This document shows positions 11,457 to 21,690 of a stretch of DNA of 64,000 bases, piece after piece. The position numbers and the translations under genes are program-made. The stretch is from the NCBI GenBank assembly GCA_003194525.1, contig NBIV01000294.1:27765-91764 (forward strand). The letters are read 5' to 3'. Position 1 is the first letter of the stretch, and every line of letters starts with the position of its first letter. The notes beneath the pieces are model-generated. The model ran no database searches. It saw only the letters and a program-made list of their open reading frames with translations, and had not been told where the DNA came from. Origin of the DNA: Gracilariopsis chorda (Eukaryota; Rhodophyta; Florideophyceae; Gracilariales; Gracilariaceae).

Positions 11457-14400
11457 CTAACCTTCGATCGGGCGCGCAATATACTTCCTCAAACGACGGG
11501 CGTGTATTCCATGGCGAGTGTACCGGTTGTGTGGAGAAACCAACGTGTACTTTGGATGGTGAGCCCTCACCACACGACATGGGCCAAAGTACTTAGAGGA
11601 AAAAGCAGGCCATTTCACGGTAGTGTTCAAGGCCTTTCCACGAGCCACAAGGACCAGATCACCGACTTCAAACTTCGTAATGGAGACTGCATCGACTTCC
11701 TTCAAAGGCCTCAGAGCAGAACGTTTAGCTCTATGATTCCTTGATGCGAGCAGCTCCACTGAGCGGAACCGGTCGGAGGAGTCCCCAACTCGTGCCACGA
11801 CACCACCTTCATCGGAGGTCGTACGTGGTTTCACGCCGTAAAGCAACTCGAACGGAGAGATCCCACTGGCAAGATGTGTGCGCCGGTATCCGTACAGAAC
11901 TGAAGGCAGGTGTTCGTCCCAACTTGAACGATTATCCAGAGCTTTCTTTCCTATTGCTCTTTTCAGAGTACCAACCATCCTTTCAGCTCGGCCATTGGAC
12001 ATGGGGGCGTACGCCAAGACCGTTTTCCATTTGATACCATGGTCCTCCATGAATGAGACGAGCGACTTAGAAGTGAAGCATGTAGCATTGTCCGACACCA
12101 CGATACGAGGGAAACCAAACACGGCAATGATATCTTTTCTCACGAAGTCTATGACCTCCTGTGACGTAGACCATTTTGTCGGTACGGCAAGTGGCCAACC
12201 AGTCAAATGCTCAACACAAACCAGAATGAAACGGTTTCCGGATTCGGTAGTCGGAAGAGGACCTGCAAAATCAATCGAGAAGACGTCAAAGAGAGAGGAA
12301 ATGGGAGTCCGTAGGTTGCTGTAATACCTTGGTAGTGGTGCGAGTCTCTGGCATTCGTCACAACTCTTGACGTAGTTGCCGATATCTTCATGCATAGTGG
12401 GCCACCAGTATCTCTCAGTGATGAACTTACTTGTAGTCTTCAAATCCCAGTGTCCAATCTCATCATGAAATGACTTGATAATGATCTGTCGCCGACCAAT
12501 AACACGAACAACTCGCAGTGCGTTTGGCATCCTTCTGAACAATTTTCCTTCCCAGACCAGGAATTTCTTCGCATTTCGTCGGATTGCTTGGCGGAGACGT
12601 GCATCAGTCTCATCTGTAGGCAGACCACACAAGAAGCGCGCAATGTTTGCGTAGTATGGTTCAAGACCGGAGAAGTCGTCAGGCTCAACAGCCATACAAG
12701 CAAGGTCGCCTTCATCTTCTAACGGCTCGACCTCGTCTCCGTGAACTATCCTTGACAGATAATCTGCTGCGCCATTCTCCTTGCCTGCGCGATACACTAT
12801 TTCAAAGTCATACTCGGCCAGAAAGTCTAGCCAGCGAGCTAAGCGTCCATGTATATCGCGCTTCTGAAATGCATATCGTAAAGCCATATGGTCCGTGATT
12901 ACCTTGAATGGAACAGACGAGAGTAGATACAATCTGAACTTCTTGAGAGCAAAGATAACTGCCAATGCTTCTCTTTCACATGCCGAGTAGTTCTTTTCCG
13001 CAGCGGTCATAGTACGACTGGCAAACTGCAGAGGATGTATCTTCCCATCTTCCTTTTTCTGAGAGAGAACTGCGCCGAGTGAAACACTAGAGGCGTCCGT
13101 TTCCACAATGAAAGGCTGCTCGAAGTTTGGAAATGAAAGTACCGGAGGCTCAGTCATCTTTTTCTTCAGACCGTGGAAAGCTTCTAGCATCTCTGCGGTC
13201 CAACTCAGCTTCTTATTCCCCGAGGTAGCACTGTGAAGCACGGCGGAGGTCTCAGCAAAGTTTCTGATGAACCTTCGATAGTATCCGGCTAGTCCCAGAA
13301 AAGATCGTAGTTCCATAGTGGTGGCAGGAATTGGGGCATCCTGGATCTTAGCAATGTTCTCCTGGTCCACGTGCACTCCATCTCCGTTGATGAAATGGCC
13401 TAGCAGAGACACCTCCGATAGTGCAAAGAAACATTTGGACAGTTTGAGCTTCAATCCATGCTTCGCAATCCGACCAATCACAGCCTTCAAGTGAATCACG
13501 TGCTCTCTGAGGCTTCTTGAGAATATGACAACGTCATCAATGTAAAACCGAACGAATGGAAGTCCTCTTAGCACATGATCCATCATCCGTTGAAAGGTGG
13601 AAGGGGCATTCATGAGGCCAAATGGCATGACTTCGAACATGAAAGTTCCGTATCTGCACACAAAGGTCTTCATCTCTTTGCAATGCTCAGACATCTTGAC
13701 TTGCCAGTATCGAGAGAACAGGTCGAGCGTAGTGAAGACACAGCAACCTTCAAGTTCGTCAAAGATCTCTTCCATGCGTGGCAAAGGCCAGCGGTCAGCT
13801 TTCATGACTCTGTTCAGCTCTCTGTAATCGACACAAAACCTTGCGCTTCCATCTTTCTTCGAGGCAATGACAATTGGAAACGACCAAGCAGAGGCTGAAG
13901 GGGTAATGATACCAGCTTCGAGAAGAAGATCAATCTCCTTGCGTACGAACTCGTTGTGCTTCGGCGACATCCTCCTGGCTCTGAAGTAGATTGGTTTGTC
14001 AACTGTCAACTCGAAGAGGTGAGAAACAGGCACATCGGCTGGGCGTAAGTCTTTCAATGACCAAGCGATTACATTCGAGTCCTTCAGACAAGAAACCAAG
14101 TCGTCTCTTTCATCCTCTGAAATGTGCGAGAGTTTTGAAAAGAGTAACTTCTCGTGCTGCTCATCGGTAGTGATGTCCAATTGCGGGATCATTTCGGGAG
14201 TCTCGCCATGGTTCTTTTCTGTTAGAGCAACCACGAGTTGTTCGTCATTTTCAGAAGCAGTATCAGAGTCAATAGCGGCGTCAGAATCTGAAGTGAAGTC
14301 GTCGCTATCCGTCTGGAAACCCTCTTCGTCTGAAATCTCGACGCGAGCAAAGTCAAAGCCAAGTGTTACTCTTTTTCCATCAATATTCATCTTCACGTGC

Positions 14401-15296
14401 TGATTTCCGAGGTCAAGGCAGGCTTGTAACGATTCAAGTGTTGGACAACACACAATGACGTCGAATGGCGGACCATCAATAACAAGAAAGTCTAATGGAA
14501 CGGAGACGCCCCTGAAGGATATAGGGATATCGTATAGTATTCCTCTGCACACGGCGCTCTGTCCATTGGCAACAGTTATATTCTTCGTCGTATGCTTGGG
14601 TTCCAGTGCTAGCCTGTCACACAGCTTGGTTGACATAAGGTTTGGAACAGCTCCAGAGTCGAGCAAAGCTTCAGTCTCAGTCCCATATATCATAACGGGG
14701 ACCGCCTTAAGACGTCTAGGCTGCTTACCGACTGGCCCAACAAAAGGGCGTCGAACATTGCTTTTGCGACCGATGAGCTTACGAATCTCTTTCTTCGCAT
14801 CATCTGCGTCTCCTCTGATAATTTGTTCAAAGGTTAGTCCGGAAGAGGCATTCGCGAGCTCAGTGAGAACGTTATATTTGCTTGCATGGTCTTGAAGACT
14901 CTGTTTCTTCGATTTCCTCTGTTTAGGCTTCTTGACTTTCTGTTCATGAACCTTAGGTCTCCGAACTCTCTCTTCATATCTTGTTGGATTGAGCAAAAGC
15001 GGGATGGGTGCACCACCGTCTGAACGGCGCTGTTTGGGCAACGCTTCATCGTCAGCACTTCTCTTGGTTGTGGCGACTACATCAGCATTCCCGGCGTTTT
15101 CGGTGACAATTGATACGGGGTCGGATCCTTTCTGAAGATTAGATGCTGACTCTTTAGATTCCTCATTGGCATCCCATACTTTGCGGGTCTCTTCGGGTCG
15201 GATTCTTCGCCAACAAGTATATCTCTGAGTGTCCAATTTTCCCACAACGCGGGCATCGCGTATCTCGGTGCGGATTAGAGTCACATTGTGAGGCAT
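11457..15296 (-). CDS. pol: Pol polyprotein: protease, RT, RNase H, integrase
   Basis: A 1279-residue intact frame, +1 relative to gag, with a 134-nt overlap that implies programmed frameshifting or another bypass. The first ATG may not be the real N-terminus. Domains in order: a basic linker (1-200); retropepsin with LLDSGAVPNLMS (about 210-222); RT with ARFCVDYREL, MPFGLMNAPSTF and catalytic YIDD (about 490-610); RNase H with VETDASSVSLGAV and DYLSRI (about 750-870); integrase with an HHCC finger (FHDEIGHWD ... CDECQRL), core SIDFAGPLP and VVSDNATCF, and the Glu in SNGRAERMVG; and a C-terminal SH3-like region with FEVGDLVLVARG. All catalytic acids are visible. No chromodomain was seen. It would reverse-transcribe and integrate the element in the nucleus. 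Confidence 0.96.
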   Translation of the reverse strand: MPHNVTLIRTEIRDARVVGKLDTQRYTCWRRIRPEETRKVWDANEESKESASNLQKGSDPVSIVTENAGNADVVATTKRSADDEALPKQRRSDGGAPIPLLLNPTRYEERVRRPKVHEQKVKKPKQRKSKKQSLQDHASKYNVLTELANASSGLTFEQIIRGDADDAKKEIRKLIGRKSNVRRPFVGPVGKQPRRLKAVPVMIYGTETEALLDSGAVPNLMSTKLCDRLALEPKHTTKNITVANGQSAVCRGILYDIPISFRGVSVPLDFLVIDGPPFDVIVCCPTLESLQACLDLGNQHVKMNIDGKRVTLGFDFARVEISDEEGFQTDSDDFTSDSDAAIDSDTASENDEQLVVALTEKNHGETPEMIPQLDITTDEQHEKLLFSKLSHISEDERDDLVSCLKDSNVIAWSLKDLRPADVPVSHLFELTVDKPIYFRARRMSPKHNEFVRKEIDLLLEAGIITPSASAWSFPIVIASKKDGSARFCVDYRELNRVMKADRWPLPRMEEIFDELEGCCVFTTLDLFSRYWQVKMSEHCKEMKTFVCRYGTFMFEVMPFGLMNAPSTFQRMMDHVLRGLPFVRFYIDDVVIFSRSLREHVIHLKAVIGRIAKHGLKLKLSKCFFALSEVSLLGHFINGDGVHVDQENIAKIQDAPIPATTMELRSFLGLAGYYRRFIRNFAETSAVLHSATSGNKKLSWTAEMLEAFHGLKKKMTEPPVLSFPNFEQPFIVETDASSVSLGAVLSQKKEDGKIHPLQFASRTMTAAEKNYSACEREALAVIFALKKFRLYLLSSVPFKVITDHMALRYAFQKRDIHGRLARWLDFLAEYDFEIVYRAGKENGAADYLSRIVHGDEVEPLEDEGDLACMAVEPDDFSGLEPYYANIARFLCGLPTDETDARLRQAIRRNAKKFLVWEGKLFRRMPNALRVVRVIGRRQIIIKSFHDEIGHWDLKTTSKFITERYWWPTMHEDIGNYVKSCDECQRLAPLPRYYSNLRTPISSLFDVFSIDFAGPLPTTESGNRFILVCVEHLTGWPLAVPTKWSTSQEVIDFVRKDIIAVFGFPRIVVSDNATCFTSKSLVSFMEDHGIKWKTVLAYAPMSNGRAERMVGTLKRAIGKKALDNRSSWDEHLPSVLYGYRRTHLASGISPFELLYGVKPRTTSDEGGVVARVGDSSDRFRSVELLASRNHRAKRSALRPLKEVDAVSITKFEVGDLVLVARGKALNTTVKWPAFSSKYFGPCRVVRAHHPKYTLVSPHNRYTRHGIHARRLRKYIARPIEG

Positions 15297-16044
15297 AATG
15301 TCCGGGCTTCTTGCAGTATGAACAAACCTTTTCGTAGTCTCGACGCTCCGTCTGTGTCTTCTTAACCATTAATGACAGCTGAGCAAACTGCTCAGAGAGT
15401 TTGTCGACCTTAGACTCCAAAGCATGAGAGATAGTTTCTTCAGAAGACCTGTGGTTTTGGACAATACGCTTAGGTGGGGTACTTAATGAAACGTAGTTCC
15501 CCATTGCTTTCCGGGCAGCATCGAAGGCTTTCACTTGAACCTTCAACTCATCATAATCATCAGCGCCACGGAAAACAACGAACTGGGCTAGATCAGCGTA
15601 TTCCATTACAGCTTTCTTCAAAAGACCAAACTTAGCCTTAGCGTTGAATCCTGCCTTTAAGAAGAGGTTGTCCATATAGGTCAAGGAACCAACCAAGTCT
15701 GCATAATCCAATTTAGCAGAAATTGCAAGGCGTATATCTTCCTCAGGCTCCTCGGCTTTTCCAGAACGATCGATGAAAGCTTGCTTAACGGAGCGGTAGT
15801 CCTTTGCTTCTTCCGAAAGTGAACCATTAACAGCATAAGAATCATAGTAGAACTCAAAGGCTTTGTTGTCAAGGAAACCAAGCAATTCAAGTGCCATGTC
15901 CTCGTCAGTCTTTCCTCTCATTGCAACATTCTCAAAGTAAAAGAAGAACTTTACGACGTCAATAGAAGAACCGTCATAAGAAGTAAATGCAGCGTTAGAG
16001 TCAGAAGAGCTCCCTCCTCGAGAGTACCATGTGGGCGCCATCAC
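15163..16044 (-). CDS. gag: Gag polyprotein, two CCHC zinc knuckles
   Basis: A 293-residue open frame. It starts MMAPTW within the last 15 bases of the 5' LTR and reads straight through the primer binding site. Residues of about 25-200 form a helix-rich region typical of retrotransposon capsids (for example the KFFFYFENVAMRGKTDEDMA stretch). Two zinc knuckles follow near the C-terminus, CSYCKKPGHYASQC and CPRCGKIGHSE. The second lacks the final Cys at the usual place, because that sequence continues in the pol frame. Gag binds and packages element RNA. The stop TGA is at 15163 and pol overlaps it by 134 nt in the +1 frame. A later ATG is possible, but none fits the conserved region better. 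Confidence 0.93.
   Translation of the reverse strand: MMAPTWYSRGGSSSDSNAAFTSYDGSSIDVVKFFFYFENVAMRGKTDEDMALELLGFLDNKAFEFYYDSYAVNGSLSEEAKDYRSVKQAFIDRSGKAEEPEEDIRLAISAKLDYADLVGSLTYMDNLFLKAGFNAKAKFGLLKKAVMEYADLAQFVVFRGADDYDELKVQVKAFDAARKAMGNYVSLSTPPKRIVQNHRSSEETISHALESKVDKLSEQFAQLSLMVKKTQTERRDYEKVCSYCKKPGHYASQCDSNPHRDTRCPRCGKIGHSEIYLLAKNPTRRDPQSMGCQ
16012..16029 (-). other. Primer binding site of the intact element
   Basis: Directly abutting the 5' LTR, the element sense strand begins TGGTACTCTCGAGGAGGG, i.e. complementary to a tRNA-type 3' end in ...ACCA, with no spacer. It lies inside the gag reading frame. Confidence 0.6.
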
Positions 16045-17096
16045 GAGACGGTGACGCAGGGGGCCAAAAAGTTGTAATAATAAAAGCCAAAAGGGTGCTC
16101 TTCGTAGCTAAAAGCCCCAAAACAAGTTGAAAACAGTGGGATCAAAAGAACTAAACCCACTCGATGAAATAAAACAACACTAGGGAGAGCAAGAGGCTCA
16201 ATCCCTAAATAAAACTTCTTAACTTCTTTGTTGAAACGGCGCGCAACCCAAGAATTATGTCAAGGATCACTAAGGGTCAGACCCTCGGCTTCCAGTCAGA
16301 CACTCCGGATGTGAAGTGGATTCTGCAGCCTACCTACCTCTGCACTAACCAGAAGCAGGCGCATACAATCCTTACAGGGCTTCCCGAGGAGAGCTACTAA
16401 CAGCGGGATATGCTTTCACTCTATACCCAAGCTGGCCCTTTGCAGGAAAGGTTGCACGGCACGTCGCCTGCGGATAGCTTCCCGTCAAGTACCTCCGTCC
16501 GGAAATCACCAGGTCTTTCGACCGACACCGTTATCCGAGCAAAGCTCCGGTGGGGCTCACAGACGACAGAAACACCTTTGGTACACACTACCCGTCTCCT
16601 TTCCACGCCTAAGGCGCTACAACCGGTCTTAGCGACGGTACTTCCCCACCCTATTGGACAACTAGCGGCATACGCCTCACTAGAAGCCCTTTATCCAGTG
16701 GCGAACGCCTCACTGGTTGTTGATGATAGTTGAAGTGGCTGAAGGTTGATAGGGGGTGGGGCTTAGATATTGGTTGATTGTTGAGGTGAGTTCAGACCGA
16801 AGTCCGAAGCTCAGAACCTCTTTTTATAGTGTTTAGAGGCACTAAAAACGAGCCAAATACGCATTTCTACTTGCTAGTTACTCATGTGTGCGTCTGTGCG
16901 TCTAGGTTACTCCATTGGCTTCTAGAGACTTCTGGAGCTGCACACTAACCAATAATAAAGCGACAATTCGCGCCAGCATCACTAAAATACTGTAGTCTTT
17001 GCTGGGCCAACAAAGCGTGCTGCTAGACACTACTGGAACATTCTACACGTGTGTTCCAGCAATATCTGGCACATTCCGCAACATTCGCGACCGACA
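16030..17096 (-). repeat. 5' LTR (1067 bp)
   Basis: Near-identical to 10354-11412 apart from about ten substitutions and an 8-bp tandem duplication near 16885-16900. In element sense this is the promoter-bearing LTR. Confidence 0.97.
16820..16829 (-). promoter_or_regulatory. TATA box in the 5' LTR
   Basis: The minus strand reads CTATAAAAAG, conserved exactly in the other LTR at 11144-11153. It faces gag and is the likely core promoter element of the retrotransposon; a start site some 30 bases downstream would be expected, which is inference. Confidence 0.65.
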
Positions 17097-17101
17097 AGGA
17101 G
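17097..17101. repeat. 5-bp target site duplication (right copy)
   Basis: AGGAG directly after the right LTR, matching 10349-10353. Five bases is the usual duplication length for Ty3/gypsy integrases. Confidence 0.95.
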
Positions 17102-17226
17102 CGCGACAGAAACAGTGGTGTTGCATATGTAGGCAGGCAATATGTTCACAATGCTGGGATACATGGCACACGGATGAAATACTCAAGAGAGCACTGATTC
17201 TAGATGACGAAATTGAGAAACTATAG
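17097..17226 (+). pseudogene. C-terminal zinc-finger end of the piggyBac-like transposase
   Basis: Immediately right of the inserted retrotransposon, the plus strand encodes WCCICRQAICSQCWDTWH and a short acidic tail ending at a TAG at 17224-17226. Joined across the AGGAG target duplication, the frame is continuous with the CALCSYSH segment ending at 10353, giving the Cys/His-rich cross-braced finger that closes piggyBac-family transposases. This fixes the true 3' end of the host transposase gene and shows that the retrotransposon landed inside its last domain. Confidence 0.85.
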
Positions 17227-20200
17227 AGCAAGGCAAACGAGTAGCGGTCAGATGATGATGTGAACATAATGATTATATGATATGCTCGCCGTCGTATTCC
17301 AGAACAAGAAACGAACGATGCATGACTTACCAATCTTTACTACTTTGGCGTTGTGCAGTGCACTCTGTCTAGTTTCGACAACATGCTGTCGAGTACTTCA
17401 TTCTCTGGCGAAAGAAAAACAAAAACCGTATCGTACACCTTTCTCAACTTCGGCTGTAGTTATTACGCGAGTACCCAAAAGCGTTGATGCCGTAAGAAAA
17501 CATGGAGACAACTTTTGTCTTCTAAAAGCAGTATTTTCCGTACGTCAATCGTTTCATAGAAAAGTTTTCCGTTCACTTATGTCACTGTTTGTTCCTGTTT
17601 ATCATCCTCTTGGCCTAAACCCCTTAAAGCAGACGGTTGGTATGGGACCGCGTGTTTCTGATACACCTTTGAATTTTCTTATGTCGGGCATTTTACCCAC
17701 TTTTAATCCTTGTTTCTGTTGATGAGAACGAAAAGTGCGTGTTCATCATCCGTAGTATGCTTCCTGGTCGCGAGACATCTTCTGTAAACCATGTGCCGAG
17801 AAAACGGCGTCCCTTGAACTCCAGTGGGCTTAGAGTTGCCTCCACAAACTCTGCTGAAGACGGGCTGGAGATCTTAGATTGCGCGGAGTCAGAGATGGGT
17901 CGCACTGGGTGAGTTGGGGTCCCGCTAGGTGAGTGGTGCGTCCCACTGGGTGAGATCTTGGGTTTTTTCACCCTGAGCGCGAGTGAGATTCACCGACCAG
18001 CGGGACTTCTCACCCTGGCAGTGTGAAGTGGGCCCTCCTCACCCCAATTTCACCCCAAAAAAGGGTGATGAAATTCATCACCCTACGAGAACGGGGCTTA
18101 ATGACAGTACTGCTGCACCGTGACGGCCCTCTACATAAGCGCAAAGAGTGCGCTACATCACCCCCCTCTCAGATTGCAGCGATCTCTTGCACCATCTCAA
18201 GTGATCACCCGAGCACAAGCTTAAGCAAACTCACGCGCTTCTTCAACTTGCAAGATCTTCGCGCTTCCCTTAAGGCAACGCTTTCTCAACTCCGGAAACC
18301 GGAAAGCTGAGCGCATCGTACAGTCATTGCAAATCGTCGTGACCAAAACCGCACGCAGGAATCTTTCCAAACACTCTACGATAGAGCTCTGCAACGCGTG
18401 CGCTGGGCGTCAGATAAGACAATGTTGTTCCCCATAGTCCCTAACGGACTGAACAAGACAGCCACCTGGCTAAAGAAGGTCATCAAACCACTACAGATTC
18501 TTGAATCTTACGGCGTGAAAGAGGTCACGAAAAATCCTTCGTCATGGTTGAGATTTATTGTACCCGCCATCTGGGGCGTCTTCTCATCGAGGGGTGTGAA
18601 CGCCGCGTATACTTTGATCTCGAAACCTCGGACGAGCTCGCCCACAAAGTCGACATTGACTTCTTTCGCCGACCTGCAGCCAAGACTTATGTAGCGTACA
18701 CGCTGGGCGAAAACGTCATGTCATTCTGGACATCTTGTGGTTAAAAACTCACCAGGGTAGACAGGAGAGAGTCTCCTTTACGCACTTGTGCGAACTGGAA
18801 TAAAGAACTCCCCGGACGGTGGCCCTCGAAGAGGTTCATGCTGGAATGAATGCCGAGAAAATCTAGCGCGTACTACGCGCTCTCTGCACGTCGCTCTCTG
18901 CACGTTGAAAGTGATTAAATCGTCCATAGATCTCGACGAGAACAAGCTACGGGCCCTTGACCCATGCAAGCGCAATGATCAAGGAGAATTCGTTGCAATG
19001 GGACTCCCTCCTCAAAAAGCATGGCGTGAGCAGATCACGGTGTACAAAACGCTCTCCTGGCGCCAATTCAAGCACACGCGCCGACAAAAATACCTGCTTC
19101 TGGTATGTTACCACCAGGTCGAGATCAATTGCTTCTTCCACGATGTCGTCCCCCACATATGGCCCATCGGGGTCTTACGTCTGCAATTATCCGGGGTATG
19201 AAACCGTGCTCCGATCGAAGTGTGCTTACTCAGAGCCTTCCCACCTCACAAACGAAGCCCGAGTGGGCCGTCAATGGTAGATTCCACCAGTTGTCCGCGC
19301 GCAAATCGGTTCATAAGGCTAACGGTGACTCATTTTGAGGCTGCTTCAAGGTGGGACACCGACGCTTAGAAGCTGAAGACTCTGTTGAATGCCATTGACC
19401 AGACCGAGTGGTCTCCTTTTCTTCGAGACGAGGTGTACCTTGATTGTCCAGTGACTCCCGTATTCAAGATGTGCGGCGCTTTACGCTTTGCGCACAAGGA
19501 GAGATGCACGCCTGTGGATTTAGGTTGCGAGCGGGTAGTGTTCAATGCTGTCTGATGGGCATTGGAAATATCTGAAAGGGGTATATGGTTGGAATTGGCA
19601 AGGGATGGAATCCTCTCATCGAAGATCTGCGCCCTTATTACATCAGGACGGTGTTCACAGAACGGACCGCCATTAAATCGTCGGCTCCGACGAATGCTCT
19701 TTATCTGGATGCCTAGAGGCGCCAACAGTTAGCAAAGCTAACAACGGGAGTAAACGATGTCCCTATAAGGGACGCTCTCCCGGCAAAAATGTGCAAGCTC
19801 TACTCGGTGCCCGCATCCTTTTCCAGCCATCGGCTTCAGCGCACTTCTAAATGACTTAAAGGAAACTTGGATTGACGAGCGTTGCTCAACGGCAAGCCGG
19901 GATAGGCTGTTAGTCTTCCGCATTGCCGATTTCCACGCCTGAACAAGGGGCGTTTGCTTCAGGAGAACCCTCTGCTTCTTCAAATGACGAGACTAGCTCT
20001 GGTGGGCCGAGCTCTGCCCCTTGTAACGATTTCATCGATAGTGATGAGAACATCAGCGCTTAGTCGTAAGAGCGATGCTCTTTTAGCAAATTAGTTTTGC
20101 ATTCAAACCCTTTTCCTGCCATTAGACTAGCAGAAGTATGCGCGATGCACACTTTAGATCCAGAAACAGACAAATTTCCTTACACCTTTGTCCAAATCTT

Positions 20201-21690
20201 CCATACTCTCTCCCCAACCCTGGCGTTTCAATAATGTTTCCAGCGCACACGCAGTGTTGGAAAGAATGTAGACACTCTTATGGGAGCTGGAGGTCCCTTT
20301 TGCGAAGCTTGGCTTCGATTACGAGTCGCTGCACGAGTTTAGCGAAAGGCTGGGGAACCTTAAAGGGCTGTCGAGAAGACCAGATAGCCTATTGTTAGGG
20401 ACCAGAAGTGAACGCCGCCTTATAGAGCCACCAGGCCCCAACACATTTTCAAGCAATGGTTCGCTGTTAAACGCATTGCGTGCGCGGGGGATGAATCCCA
20501 CCGCTATCATTCGGAAGGCATTAGCCTTATTGACTTCTCTAAATACAATGTTTTTTCCAGTCGAGTGATACTGGAGCTGGCGTGGTGCGTGATTCATTAA
20601 TCGACTTAGACGAGAGGGATCTCCAAGCGCTTGAACTTGTACGGGTGGCTCGCCACTTATCGTTCTAGGGACGTTCTATGAGGTTTGTGGCTAATAGCCA
20701 GCCTTCTTGCAAAGAGCGAATCAATATGAGCCAATGTCTCTTTGTGTTAGTGCATGCGCTAGAACATCGCAATAATTGAAGGTCTGACAGGCGGGCTTGC
20801 CTCTAATATGCGTGATACATCACATAGAAGTGAGAGTGGCCTCTCACAATAGTGAGAATAGTATTCTCCCGCACGCGAAATGGTGATGCGACGAAGTCGT
20901 CACTTAGAAAAGGGTCAGCTACTCCAAGTATGTGAAGGAGCGTTTCTTTCTTCGAATGCTGGGAGGTGCCCCAGTTGGACGGAGTCCACTTCTGTGTACC
21001 AGTGAGTCGAGACCTATTTTTTTGGGAGGTCCCAAAGCACGGTTGGTCACGTGGACAATTTCTCTGTGGCCGCCGGCCACTCTCTCGAAGCAACTCGCAT
21101 CCAATCCGACGTCAGTACCCAATGAGAAGTAGCCAAGGAGATTTAGCTAGGTCTCTACCAGCGAGGGCCGGAGCTCATGCATGAGCCTGAGGAGACTAAA
21201 TAACGTGCGACACCTTTTCTGTTCCTACTGGACATTTTTCGGTACGATGGGGCTGCCCACCCTTATCTCAAGCTGAGGCACTCCCTTGCGTCTGACCCGG
21301 CGGTGATACCACAACTTCTGGCACGGGTTCCGTGCCTTTTTGTTGAGGTGAAACCGCTTCCTGGACGTTCGAAAGTGGGAACCTCGCTAAGTTCCGAAGA
21401 AACACATCGAAGCGGGCCACATCCATCTGTCGTTACCGATATTTACGCAGTATAAAATGGATACTATGCGTCAGCAAGGGCATAAAACGCCCAAGTACTG
21501 TTGCAGTTGCAACCAGGGATGAATATGTCTAATGGACATTACGAACGCAGAGCGCGCTACGATTGAGCTCGGCAAAGCCACGAATTGGCGCATACTCCAG
21601 ATAGAGTCCTTCGCATGGAAGGTCTCTATTTGCCACAGATGTTCGACGAACATACCAGGCTTTCAAGGATGGTAATCCATCGCAGCGTTA
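17227..21690. other. Decayed DNA with no recognised gene
   Basis: About 4.4 kb beyond the transposase end. Short open frames occur (for example 17282-17722 plus, 18398-18744 plus, 18788-19201 plus and 20272-20568 plus), but none carries a domain I recognise and none has a neighbouring frame that extends it convincingly. The frame at 20272-20568 (98 codons, no ATG near its start) is the most protein-like, with a run around FDYESLHEFSERLGNL. These are probably remnants of mobile elements, which is inference. Confidence 0.5.
17901..18084. repeat. Cluster of GGGTGAG / CTCACCC repeats ending in a palindrome
   Basis: GGGTGAG or close variants occur three times in direct orientation (about 17907, 17927 and 17948), followed by several CTCACC/TTCACCC copies in the opposite orientation. 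The cluster ends with a 23-base palindrome at 18062-18084 whose 11-base arms are AGGGTGATGAA and its complement around one central base. This inverted arrangement resembles the subterminal repeats of a DNA transposon end, but I could not pair it with a left end. Confidence 0.6.

Larger units (their letters stand above)
10354..17096 (-). mobile_element. Intact, young Ty3/gypsy retrotransposon inserted in the piggyBac-like gene
   Basis: A complete 6.74-kb element on the minus strand: 5' LTR 16030-17096, gag 16044-15163, pol 15296-11457, 3' LTR 10354-11412. Both LTRs run TG...CA, and the whole is flanked by AGGAG. I count about ten base differences and one 8-bp tandem gain (GTGCGTCT, right copy) between the LTRs, so divergence is near 1 percent and insertion is recent. 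Both ORFs are open from end to end with all catalytic motifs, so this copy may be active. Its gag starts inside the LTR (see gag). Confidence 0.97.
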
